NCBI GenBank assembly: GCA_015661855.1
Contig: DQVH01000167.1
Span: 1-6,170, forward strand
Source of the DNA: Desulfurococcales archaeon
Lineage (GTDB): Archaea > Thermoproteota > Thermoprotei_A > CAZTBM01 > SZUA-1508
Direction of reading: 5' to 3'
DNA: 6,170 nucleotides
The notes under the pieces are model-generated. The model was not told where the DNA came from. It ran no database searches and was given only the letters and a program-made list of their open reading frames with translations. Positions within the stretch are counted from its first letter, which is position 1. Every line of letters starts with the position of its first letter. Position numbers and translations under genes: made by a program. Of this stretch, positions 1 to 5,562 are shown piece after piece.

Positions 1-596
1 TAGCTGAAGAATACAACAACATTATACCAGCTATAGGGTTACACCCATGGTCTATTAGGGAAACTAATCCTAAAGAGGAGTTAAGAAGGATTAGGGAGAT
101 TGTAAACAAATACGATATTAAAGTTTTAGGTGAAATAGGCTTAGATAGAAAGTTTACGCCAGAAACTTACAATACTCAACTTGAAGTATTTAGGGAGCTT
201 CTAAAATTAGCTAGAGAATACTCTCTTAAAGTAAACCTACACGCAGTTGGTGCTTGGAGGGAAGTCTATAATGAACTATTAGCGTACGATATCGATTCAG
301 CAGTATTCCACTGGTATACTGGACCGTTAAACTTACTAGATGAAATAGTATCCCAGGGATACTTTATATCGATAAATCCAGCTATTAAAGTACAAGAGAA
401 ACATAGAGTAATCTTAGAGTACGTAAAGTTAGATTATGTGTTAACAGAGAGTGATGGACCATATGAGTATCGGGGTTTAAAGTTGACACCTAAAATGATC
501 TCTAACATGATAGATATAATATCGAGTATTAAGGGGATACCAGTTAGTGATGTTAAGAGTAAGGTATTTGAGAATTTCAATAGGTTCATTAGGTAA
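1..596 (+). CDS. TatD-family metal-dependent hydrolase (5' end missing)
   Basis: This is the C-terminal 197 residues of a TatD-type hydrolase. The first full codon is at base 3 and the TAA stop is at 594-596. TatD proteins are TIM-barrel enzymes of the amidohydrolase fold with a two-metal site, and several act as 3'-5' exonucleases or DNases. The visible family marks, numbered from the first full codon, are GLHPW (12-16), GEIGLD (43-48, metal-ligand Glu44), a QLEVF..LLKLA helix (59-70), VNLHA (77-81, His80), FHWYTG (102-107, His103) and ESDGPY (149-154, Asp151). The N-terminal HxH metal motif lies before the window; about 60 residues are missing compared with the usual length near 255. FHWYTG replaces the common HCFSG of bacterial TatD, which may indicate an archaeal subgroup. 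The gene converges on the ACT-V4R gene with 26 bases between the stops. A weak T-rich stretch (628-634) inside the neighbour's 3' end could help termination. The family call is firm; the substrate is unknown. Confidence 0.9.
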   Translation, partial: AEEYNNIIPAIGLHPWSIRETNPKEELRRIREIVNKYDIKVLGEIGLDRKFTPETYNTQLEVFRELLKLAREYSLKVNLHAVGAWREVYNELLAYDIDSAVFHWYTGPLNLLDEIVSQGYFISINPAIKVQEKHRVILEYVKLDYVLTESDGPYEYRGLKLTPKMISNMIDIISSIKGIPVSDVKSKVFENFNRFIR

Positions 597-622
597 ATTA
601 ATATTAGAACGTCTAGTATCTA

Positions 623-1426
623 TTAGGTTTTCTTAATTTGGAATAGACAGTAGTCGTCTCCCATGTTTAAACATTTAACTTCATCAACTATAGTTCTACC
701 CTTAAAAACGTTCTCATATACTCCAGCAAGAAATCCTCTAACGTAATGTGATGTTTTAGCCTTTATACCCTTCTCGATATAGTATGGTTTCTGGATTTCA
801 CACTCCCATAGGTTATAGGCTTTAAGGGCAATACCATCCTTAAATACACCATGAACTTCAATTTTACACCAACCGTAAGCTATTAGGAGCGGTTTAAGTA
901 TTTCATTAGCTATAGGTATGGGCATATCCCTTATCTTACTTTTCCTAATGTATTCTTTATATATCTCCTGTCCAACACGGTACCCAGCATGATATAGTAT
1001 TACAGCAGCAATATCCTCACTAAACCTACCCTTAAGCCCCTGAATAAAACCAATTATACTAGAGTAGTCGAGGATAATAGCTCGCTTACCAGCTAAGTAT
1101 ATGGGGAAGAAGCTTTCATCATAGAGTATACCTGCTATGGTAGGTTCAACAAGTTTAACATCATAAACTACATCTAATGATGAAATCTCCTTAACAACAT
1201 GTGGTTTAGTACTCTCTCTACCAGTAAAATCCACACATATAAAGATTAATCCCTCCTCAGCTGTAGGTGATGGAGCACTGGTTAACACAGCTACAATATT
1301 CAACCCCCTATCACTAATAATTCTAATAATTCTCTCTAAAACACCAGGTCTATTCTTAACCCTTAAATTCAAACCAAATATACGTCGCCCATTACAGTGC
1401 ACTAAAGTATTAAGCTCTAACGGCAT
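623..1426 (-). CDS. ACT domain-V4R domain protein, predicted small-molecule sensor
   Basis: This 267-residue soluble protein has two ligand-binding domains. Residues about 17-93 form an ACT domain, with the typical opening LRVKNRPGVLERI (21-33) and NIVAVL (43-48). ACT domains usually bind amino acids and regulate enzymes or transcription. A linker with AGKRAIILD (112-120) leads to a V4R (4-vinyl reductase) domain at about 135-265. It ends in the hallmark VKCLNMGDDYCLFQI (250-264) with Cys252 and Cys260; Cys187 and Cys209 are further candidates for metal or ligand binding. V4R domains are thought to bind small hydrophobic molecules. No helix-turn-helix or catalytic domain is visible, so it probably acts through a partner. 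The ATG at 1424-1426 follows GGAG (complement of 1431-1434) with a 4-base gap, which supports this start. The gene stands alone behind a 269-base upstream region. The domain call is firm; ligand and target are unknown. Confidence 0.85.
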   Translation of the reverse strand: MPLELNTLVHCNGRRIFGLNLRVKNRPGVLERIIRIISDRGLNIVAVLTSAPSPTAEEGLIFICVDFTGRESTKPHVVKEISSLDVVYDVKLVEPTIAGILYDESFFPIYLAGKRAIILDYSSIIGFIQGLKGRFSEDIAAVILYHAGYRVGQEIYKEYIRKSKIRDMPIPIANEILKPLLIAYGWCKIEVHGVFKDGIALKAYNLWECEIQKPYYIEKGIKAKTSHYVRGFLAGVYENVFKGRTIVDEVKCLNMGDDYCLFQIKKT

Positions 1427-1695
1427 AAAACTCCACTATCGCCCTAACACGGATGTGTTTCTTTTTTTTTACCCTCATTAAGCGAACTGGTAGTAAAAGA
1501 CTGTGATTGTAAATGAGACTTAAGTGTTGTTAATACGGGCTATGATATTTCGATTCATGAGTGTTTGTATTGTTACTACATTAGCTATGTTAATTTCTAT
1601 AGTGGGAGGTACGTGTAATTATTTAAATGTGTATGATCTCCCTAAGTTTATAATGTTGGTTTCGCGCTGTTTTCGTTTGGGTTGGTGTTCATTTA
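1427..1695. other. 269-base intergenic region, no convincing gene
   Basis: This gap lies between the end of the lipid-kinase-like gene and the start of the ACT-V4R gene, both on the minus strand. It presumably holds the ACT-V4R promoter. I see no textbook TATA box close to the start codon. The best AT-rich candidate is the palindrome ATTTAAAT at 1621-1628, which would imply a leader of roughly 170 bases; a weaker CTTAATGA (minus strand, around 1476-1483) would give a short leader. The plus strand is rich in G and T and poor in C, which opens a 67-codon GTG-start plus-strand frame (1524-1727) that I do not believe is a gene. No tRNA, C/D-box RNA (no CTGA box on either strand) or repeat array is visible. 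Confidence 0.6.
1446..1470 (+). terminator. Hairpin plus T9 run, possible terminator for plus-strand transcripts
   Basis: A 5-bp stem, AACAC (1446-1450) and GTGTT (1455-1459), closes a GGAT loop. It is followed by T-C and nine T's (1462-1470). Archaeal RNA polymerase terminates at T-runs, with or without a hairpin. On the plus strand this would stop read-through from TatD just after it has crossed the whole ACT-V4R gene antisense. Seen from the minus strand it is an A-run about 35-45 bases before the ACT-V4R start codon. The stem is short, so the T-run is the stronger element. Confidence 0.4.
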
Positions 1696-2400
1696 TTATA
1701 GTAGTGGTGATACGTAGTGGGGCATAAAGTGGTGGAATGTTAGAATTACTAGGAATGCTGTTAACGGTACTGTTATATTGTCGTCGACAAATTTAAACTC
1801 GAAATGCTCAATAATACTTGCTGTGAGACCACCTATAGCTCCAGCTAAACCTAGTTTTAAACCTAAAGGTATACATACTACTGCCATTGCAATATTACCC
1901 CACCAAGACTTAGTCCTTCTACCATAAAGCATATTCCTTACAATCCCAGTTACAGCATCACCAAAAGCCATATAGAGTACTGGGATCACACCATACCAGA
2001 AGTTACCATCAAACAATAGCCAAGCTAAAGTTATAATAATACCCCACATAAGGCAAAAGTGTACTTCAAATATATTCTCTTTTACCTGAAACCAGTACAT
2101 TAACTTACCAGTTCTATGTGGTATATACGTTAATATTGCTAAGATTAAGGCTAAAACAAGTGGTAATATTGGCGATGTAAATAGGTATGGAACGAGAAAT
2201 GCAACAAAACCACCAGCAGCACTATGAATTAGCTTTCTATTATAATATACTGCTACATTATGGGAAAATCCTCTTCCAATCATGTACTCGTAGAACTTTC
2301 TTGAAACCACTAAAACAATAAACATAACCCACATGAACAGTACTAACGCGTAAACTACTTCACGTAGTAGTATATCAAAGCTTATACTCAAGACAATCAT
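1696..2400 (-). CDS. SEC59/VTE5-type polyprenol (dolichol/phytol) kinase-like membrane protein
   Basis: This integral membrane protein has about six or seven hydrophobic segments and resembles the dolichol kinase, phytol kinase and diacylglycerol kinase group (SEC59, VTE5, DGK1), which uses CTP to phosphorylate lipid alcohols. Key marks, numbered from the ATG start, are RKLIHSAAGG (55-64), GDAVTGIVRN (147-156), KSWWGN (164-169) and, after Glu198, DDNITVPL (206-213). The GDA and DN-x-T-x-P motifs are the conserved nucleotide-handling signatures of the family. In archaea such an enzyme could make polyprenyl phosphate for glycosylation or salvage prenyl alcohols for lipid synthesis; which one cannot be told here. 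Some annotations call this family phosphatidate cytidylyltransferase-like. The start is uncertain. I chose the ATG at 2398-2400 (234 residues); a TTG four codons upstream (2410-2412, 238 residues) is also open. Neither has a well-spaced ribosome-binding site (GGGGA directly abuts the ATG). A strong TATA box lies upstream at 2455-2464. Confidence 0.8.
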   Translation of the reverse strand: MIVLSISFDILLREVVYALVLFMWVMFIVLVVSRKFYEYMIGRGFSHNVAVYYNRKLIHSAAGGFVAFLVPYLFTSPILPLVLALILAILTYIPHRTGKLMYWFQVKENIFEVHFCLMWGIIITLAWLLFDGNFWYGVIPVLYMAFGDAVTGIVRNMLYGRRTKSWWGNIAMAVVCIPLGLKLGLAGAIGGLTASIIEHFEFKFVDDNITVPLTAFLVILTFHHFMPHYVSPLL

Positions 2401-2454
2401 TCCCCATATCAATTAATTACCATTACCTTAACTACTGTAGCTATTGTTAAATGA

Positions 2455-2468
2455 GTTTTTAAATATTT
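2455..2468 (-). promoter_or_regulatory. TATA-box promoter of the SEC59-like gene
   Basis: Read on the minus strand, this stretch is AAATATTTAAAAAC, a very good match to the archaeal TATA box, and it sits in the 89-101-base gap before the gene. Transcription would begin about 25 bases downstream, near 2435, leaving a leader of about 35 bases to the ATG at 2400 or about 23 to the TTG at 2412. This is inferred from sequence pattern and spacing only. Confidence 0.6.
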
Positions 2469-2501
2469 TGTGGTAATTTGTTATGTAGAGTATTAACCAA
2501 G

Positions 2502-3053
2502 CTAGACACTCTCTCTTAAAGTATTGGATATAGCTTTAGTTAAATTGAGAATTTCGCTACAAATATTAGATATTTCCCTGTATTCTCTTAAAGCGTCTAA
2601 AGGCTCTAAATCTCCACTCTTCACATTACCTTTAAAGTCTAATAGTTTTGCTAGTAGTACTGAGAATTTATTAATGAGAAGTTCATGAAGCTCCTTAACT
2701 TCACTAGGTGGTTTTGAGCTTCTTAGGCTATTAAGTGTTGTATTAACTAAATCTATTGGTCTCTCAAGGTACACCTCTGGAGGTGGAAGTATTTTCAGAT
2801 CAGTTATAGTATTTGCTTTTAAAGCACTATATGACGCATATACAGCTACAGGTATAATATATGCAACATCAGTTGCACGTACTATATCACTTATGTATAT
2901 CGCTTTTTCAGCTAGCATAGCTAACCTTGATACAACTATTTCATCCATAGGTTTAACTATGCTAACTGATATAATTAATCCTAGTCCAAGACCTAAAAAT
3001 AAACCTACGATAAACAGTAGAATACCACCCTTCTTTATGTCTAATAGCACCAC
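2502..3053 (-). CDS. Unrecognised membrane-anchored helical protein
   Basis: I do not recognise this 183-residue protein. The N-terminus is MVLLDIKKGG followed by a Gly- and Leu-rich hydrophobic segment at about 10-33. With two lysines before it and few charges after, this is probably a single signal anchor that leaves the remaining 150 residues outside the cell. That part looks mostly helical: a helix around 40-57 with AEKA, a moderately hydrophobic stretch at 63-80 (VAYIIPVAVYASYSALKA), a proline-rich break (89-96, LPPPEVYL), and amphipathic helices at about 117-140 and 155-180. There is one cysteine and no metal or catalytic motif. The GTG start (3051-3053) is supported by AGGTG (complement of 3059-3063) with a 5-base gap; the upstream frame closes at TGA after eight codons. 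Gaps of 89-103 bases separate it from its neighbours. It reads as a real gene because of its length, start signals and plausible membrane topology. Confidence 0.75.
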   Translation of the reverse strand: MVLLDIKKGGILLFIVGLFLGLGLGLIISVSIVKPMDEIVVSRLAMLAEKAIYISDIVRATDVAYIIPVAVYASYSALKANTITDLKILPPPEVYLERPIDLVNTTLNSLRSSKPPSEVKELHELLINKFSVLLAKLLDFKGNVKSGDLEPLDALREYREISNICSEILNLTKAISNTLRESV

Positions 3054-3058
3054 ACTTA

Positions 3059-3063
3059 CACCT
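3059..3063 (-). promoter_or_regulatory. Ribosome-binding site AGGTG that fixes a GTG start
   Basis: AGGTG on the minus strand lies 5 bases before the GTG at 3053 of the anchored protein gene. It matches the part of the archaeal 16S tail that pairs with GGAGGTG, and it is the main reason to accept a GTG start for that gene. Confidence 0.6.
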
Positions 3064-3090
3064 ATAGCTCTAAATCAGGTATCTTAAGGA

Positions 3091-3099
3091 GATAAAAAT
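3091..3099 (-). promoter_or_regulatory. Possible TATA box of the anchored-protein gene, overlapping a T5 run
   Basis: The minus strand reads ATTTTTATC here. A TATA box at this place predicts transcription starting near 3068-3070 and a leader of about 15 bases, which just includes the AGGTG site. The same T5 run (3094-3098) could also end the rtcB transcript, so one short stretch may serve both genes. The match to a TATA box is moderate. Confidence 0.4.
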
Positions 3100-3106
3100 G
3101 TTATTT

Positions 3107-3144
3107 GAAGTATGAATTCACTTCTGCTTCTACATGTATGGAAG
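3107..3144. repeat. Two adjacent inverted repeats downstream of rtcB
   Basis: The first inverted repeat is GAAGT (3107-3111) with ACTTC (3120-3124) around an 8-base loop that contains the EcoRI-type palindrome GAATTC. The second is CTTC (3127-3130) with GAAG (3141-3144) around a loop that starts with the perfect 8-base palindrome TACATGTA (3131-3138). They lie between the rtcB stop and a T5 run at 3094-3098, so in minus-strand RNA they could fold as a 3' end structure. The stems are short (4-5 bp), so the structure may be weak. Confidence 0.4.
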
Positions 3145-3156
3145 AGTTTGAGCTGT

Positions 3157-4599
3157 TTAGCCCTTTACCACTCCTATTGGTACAAGTCTTACAACTAGCC
3201 TTGCCAATCCTGTCTCATGTGATACTCTAGCTACTTTATCAACATCCTTATATGCTTGAGGTGCCTCTTCACTAATAACTCTCCTTGTTGCTGCACGTAG
3301 CTCTATACCCTTCTTCTTTAATTGATCAGCGATAACGTTTGGATGATATCTTCTTATTGCTTCAGCTCTAGACATAAGCCTCCCTGCACCATGGGCTGCC
3401 GAGAACCATGCTGGATTATCCTTTACTCCAGCCATAATGTAGCTTGCCGTACCCATACTACCAGGTATTAATACTATTTGACCGTATGGTCTATGGTCTG
3501 GTGGTATTTCTGGATGTCCTGGTGGAAAGCTTCTTGTAGCGCCTTTACGGTGAACTATTAGTGTCCTCCTTTTACCATCGACTATGTGCTCCTCTATTTT
3601 AGCTATGTTATGTGCTACATCGTATATTAGGTGTAGATCTAGTTTCTCTGGATCTGTATGGAATACTTGTTGGAATGACTCTCTCACCCAGTATGTTATT
3701 AACTGTCTATTAGTGAATGCGTAGTTTACTGCCGCACTCATTGCTGCAAAGTAGTCTTCAGCCTCCCTAGTATTCCATGGTACACATGCTAACTCTCTAT
3801 CTGGAGGTCTTATACCATACTTCTTCATAGCACGCTCCATCTTTAATAGGTAGTCTGATGCAACTTGATGTCCTAAACCTCTAGAACCAGTATGTATCAT
3901 TACGGTTATCTGTCCCTCCTCGTATATTCCTATAGCTTTAGCTATTGTTGGATTGTATATTTTGTCTACAACTTGTATTTCTAGAAAGTGGTTTCCACTA
4001 CCCAAACTACCAAGTTGTGGTGCTCCACGCTGCTTCGCTCTATTCGATACTTTATCTGGATCAGCCCATTTCATATGACCCTTCTCTTCAGTATGCTCCT
4101 TATCTTCAGGCCAAGCATAACCCCTTGAAACAGCCCAATCTAACCCCTCTCTTAAAACATTATTTAACTCTTGTATTGAAAATCTAAGTCTACCCTCACT
4201 ACCTAATCCTGCAGGAACATTCCTTGATATAACGGATACTAGCTCTTTAAGTTTAGGCTTTAAATCTTTAATTGTAAGGTTTGTTCTTAAAACTCTAACA
4301 CCACAGTTTATATCGTATCCTACACCACCAGGGCTAATAACACCCTCTTCAGAGTCGAATGCTGCAACACCACCTATAGGGAAGCCGTAACCCTCATGGC
4401 CATCGGGCATAACGAAGGATGCTTTAACTATTCCTGGTAGACATGCGACATTAGCTGCTTGAATGAGTGTTCTATCGCTGCGCATTTTAGCTAGTAAGTC
4501 TTCATCTGCAAATATTATTGCTGAAACCTTCATTCCGCCCCTTGAACCCTTAGGTATTTCCCAAAGGAATTTACCTTTCTTAACCAACTGTACACTCAT
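3157..4599 (-). CDS. rtcB: RtcB, tRNA-splicing RNA ligase
   Basis: RtcB joins RNA ends with 2',3'-cyclic phosphate (or 3'-phosphate) to 5'-OH ends using GTP and manganese. In archaea it seals tRNA halves after intron removal. The protein is 480 residues, the length of the Pyrococcus enzyme, so there is no intein. Visible motifs are MPDGHEGYGFPIGG (64-77), GYDINCGVR (94-102, metal ligands Asp96 and Cys99), GSGNHFLE (200-207, Asn203 and His204), HTGSRGLGHQ (236-245, His236), AHNIAKIEEH (329-338, His330), GSMGTASY (380-387) and AAHGAGRLMSR (401-411), where His403 is the expected site of the GMP intermediate. It ends in the conserved tail PIGVVKG. All catalytic residues are present, so it should be active. 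The ATG start follows AGGTG with a 7-base gap, and a TATA box sits just upstream. It is preceded by a radical SAM gene with a 75-base gap. No archease gene, the usual cofactor of RtcB, is next to it. Confidence 0.97.
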   Translation of the reverse strand: MSVQLVKKGKFLWEIPKGSRGGMKVSAIIFADEDLLAKMRSDRTLIQAANVACLPGIVKASFVMPDGHEGYGFPIGGVAAFDSEEGVISPGGVGYDINCGVRVLRTNLTIKDLKPKLKELVSVISRNVPAGLGSEGRLRFSIQELNNVLREGLDWAVSRGYAWPEDKEHTEEKGHMKWADPDKVSNRAKQRGAPQLGSLGSGNHFLEIQVVDKIYNPTIAKAIGIYEEGQITVMIHTGSRGLGHQVASDYLLKMERAMKKYGIRPPDRELACVPWNTREAEDYFAAMSAAVNYAFTNRQLITYWVRESFQQVFHTDPEKLDLHLIYDVAHNIAKIEEHIVDGKRRTLIVHRKGATRSFPPGHPEIPPDHRPYGQIVLIPGSMGTASYIMAGVKDNPAWFSAAHGAGRLMSRAEAIRRYHPNVIADQLKKKGIELRAATRRVISEEAPQAYKDVDKVARVSHETGLARLVVRLVPIGVVKG

Positions 4600-4606
4600 A
4601 GAATTA

Positions 4607-4643
4607 CACCTAAACTTTACTAATACTCTAACACCTTATAAAG
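4607..4643 (-). promoter_or_regulatory. rtcB promoter (TATA box 4636-4643) and ribosome-binding site (4607-4611)
   Basis: On the minus strand a CTTTATAA box is followed, about 25 bases later, by AGGTG (complement of 4607-4611) and then by the ATG at 4599. The expected transcription start near 4614 gives a leader of only about 15 bases that still carries the ribosome-binding site. The whole unit fits in the 75-base gap after the radical SAM gene, so rtcB is probably transcribed on its own at least in part. Confidence 0.6.
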
Positions 4644-4674
4644 CATTTTGTACTACAACTACAACGTTCAAAGA

Positions 4675-5460
4675 CTATATAAGGTCCTCAGGTATATTTG
4701 TAGGCTTAAAACTGATTTTCGGTGTTAAACCAGCCTTTCTAAGACGCTCTACTACATGGGGGTATTCGAAGACGTACTCTTCCTCAAACTCTTCAACTAA
4801 AACTCTATCTATTTCACTAAGTTTCTCAATAAGCCACATTTTACTCTCCTTAGAGCTAAAACTCAACATGACAGCTGGGTGAACGCTAACACCATAGTCT
4901 AGTAGGTTTTTTAATGCATCAAGTTGAAGTTTAAATGCTTCAGGTATAGCACCAGTAAGCATACTAAATTCTTGTGGGGTACAACCTTTAATGGAAACTC
5001 TAACATGTAAACACTTGTATTTTGAAAGATCTCTAGCATAACTCTTGTCGTAGCCTATAAGTAAACCGTTGGTTTCAAGTATGAATTTGAATTCACCATC
5101 AGCTTCAACAAGATCTAATAGTTTGAGTAAGTGTAGTCTACCAATAGTTGGCTCGTTACCACTAATTCTCAACTGCCTATACCCTCTACGTTTAGCAAGT
5201 TGTTTAAGTTTAGAGTAAATGTAGTCTGGTGTATAGAATTTACCAACTTTCTCTGGATTCTCTCTTGAAACTCCACTCCAGCAGAAAATACATCTAAGAT
5301 TACAGCCTACACAATCGGCAGTTGCAATACCACCATACCATCTACCACCACGAGCAACACGATAATACTTTCTAAGAACCCCTCTAACAACAATACCCTC
5401 AATACGTTTACTCAACTCTATCGGGTCAAAGGGCATAGTATACAGCCTACAACTACTCAC
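4675..5460 (-). CDS. Small radical SAM protein of unknown reaction
   Basis: This 261-residue protein carries the radical SAM [4Fe-4S] motif Cys53-x3-Cys57-x2-Cys60 (CNLRCIFC, 53-60), preceded by YGGIATAD (42-49). Further radical SAM features are SGNEPTIG (100-107, the position of the GGE motif that contacts SAM), LETNG (128-132) and VRVSIKG (153-159). Cys50, just before the cluster motif, is an extra cysteine. The barrel is short and lacks a C-terminal SPASM-type cysteine domain. It resembles the family of proteins related to pyruvate formate-lyase activating enzymes, but no glycyl radical enzyme is next to it, so I do not assign an activase role. A GTG start (5458-5460) gives 261 residues; an ATG at 5434-5436 gives 253, and since the recognisable protein begins at MPFDP it may be the true start. 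Neither has a strong ribosome-binding site. It lies between a nitrilase-family gene (102-base gap) and rtcB (75-base gap). Confidence 0.85.
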   Translation of the reverse strand: MSSCRLYTMPFDPIELSKRIEGIVVRGVLRKYYRVARGGRWYGGIATADCVGCNLRCIFCWSGVSRENPEKVGKFYTPDYIYSKLKQLAKRRGYRQLRISGNEPTIGRLHLLKLLDLVEADGEFKFILETNGLLIGYDKSYARDLSKYKCLHVRVSIKGCTPQEFSMLTGAIPEAFKLQLDALKNLLDYGVSVHPAVMLSFSSKESKMWLIEKLSEIDRVLVEEFEEEYVFEYPHVVERLRKAGLTPKISFKPTNIPEDLI

Positions 5461-5497
5461 TGACCACAGGTTACGTATACTTCCACTTACCCTCTAC

Positions 5498-5550
5498 AAT
5501 TTATTACAATGTTAACCTGCAGATATAGATTTTCGTGGGCTTTAAAATAT
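5498..5550 (-). promoter_or_regulatory. Candidate TATA boxes upstream of the radical SAM gene
   Basis: The 102-base gap before the gene holds two AT-rich candidates on the minus strand: ATATTTTAAA at 5541-5550 and TAATAAATT around 5498-5506. The nearer one predicts transcription starting near 5478, which leaves a short leader before the GTG at 5460. The farther box is the better TATA match but implies a leader of about 60-85 bases. I cannot choose between them from sequence alone. Confidence 0.35.
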
Positions 5551-5562
5551 CTCTAACAGTCA

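Noticed and set aside
1177..1260. ATGATGA-like C box on the plus strand, possible C/D-box RNA
   Set aside because: No correctly placed D or D' box follows, and the stretch lies inside the ACT-V4R coding region.
1648..1692. A 14-residue minus-strand frame (MNTNPNENSAKPTL) just after the SEC59-like stop
   Set aside because: It is too short, has no ribosome-binding site and matches no pattern I know; it is probably chance.
1524..1727. A 67-codon plus-strand open frame (GTG start) encoding a hydrophobic peptide
   Set aside because: It has no ribosome-binding site, uses only CGN arginine codons while the neighbouring genes mostly use AGA/AGG, overlaps the 3' end of the SEC59-like gene, and its hydrophobicity is explained by the T-rich strand.
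2893..3087. Plus-strand open frame opposite the anchored protein gene
   Set aside because: It is the antisense shadow of the start of the minus-strand gene, which has better start signals and a plausible topology.
3945..4187. Plus-strand open frame inside rtcB
   Set aside because: rtcB is unmistakable in the minus strand, and this frame is its shadow.
3157..4599. Possible intein in RtcB, as seen in some archaeal relatives
   Set aside because: The 480-residue length and the uninterrupted order of motifs match the intein-free enzyme.
4652..4666. Short ACTACA direct repeat between the radical SAM gene and rtcB
   Set aside because: There are only two partial copies in AT-rich DNA; this is not evidence of an array or element.
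4463..4882. 139-codon plus-strand frame spanning the rtcB start and the radical SAM 3' end
   Set aside because: It covers the conserved ends of two clear minus-strand genes and the rtcB promoter, and its low-complexity Ser/Thr/Leu content is typical of antisense frames.
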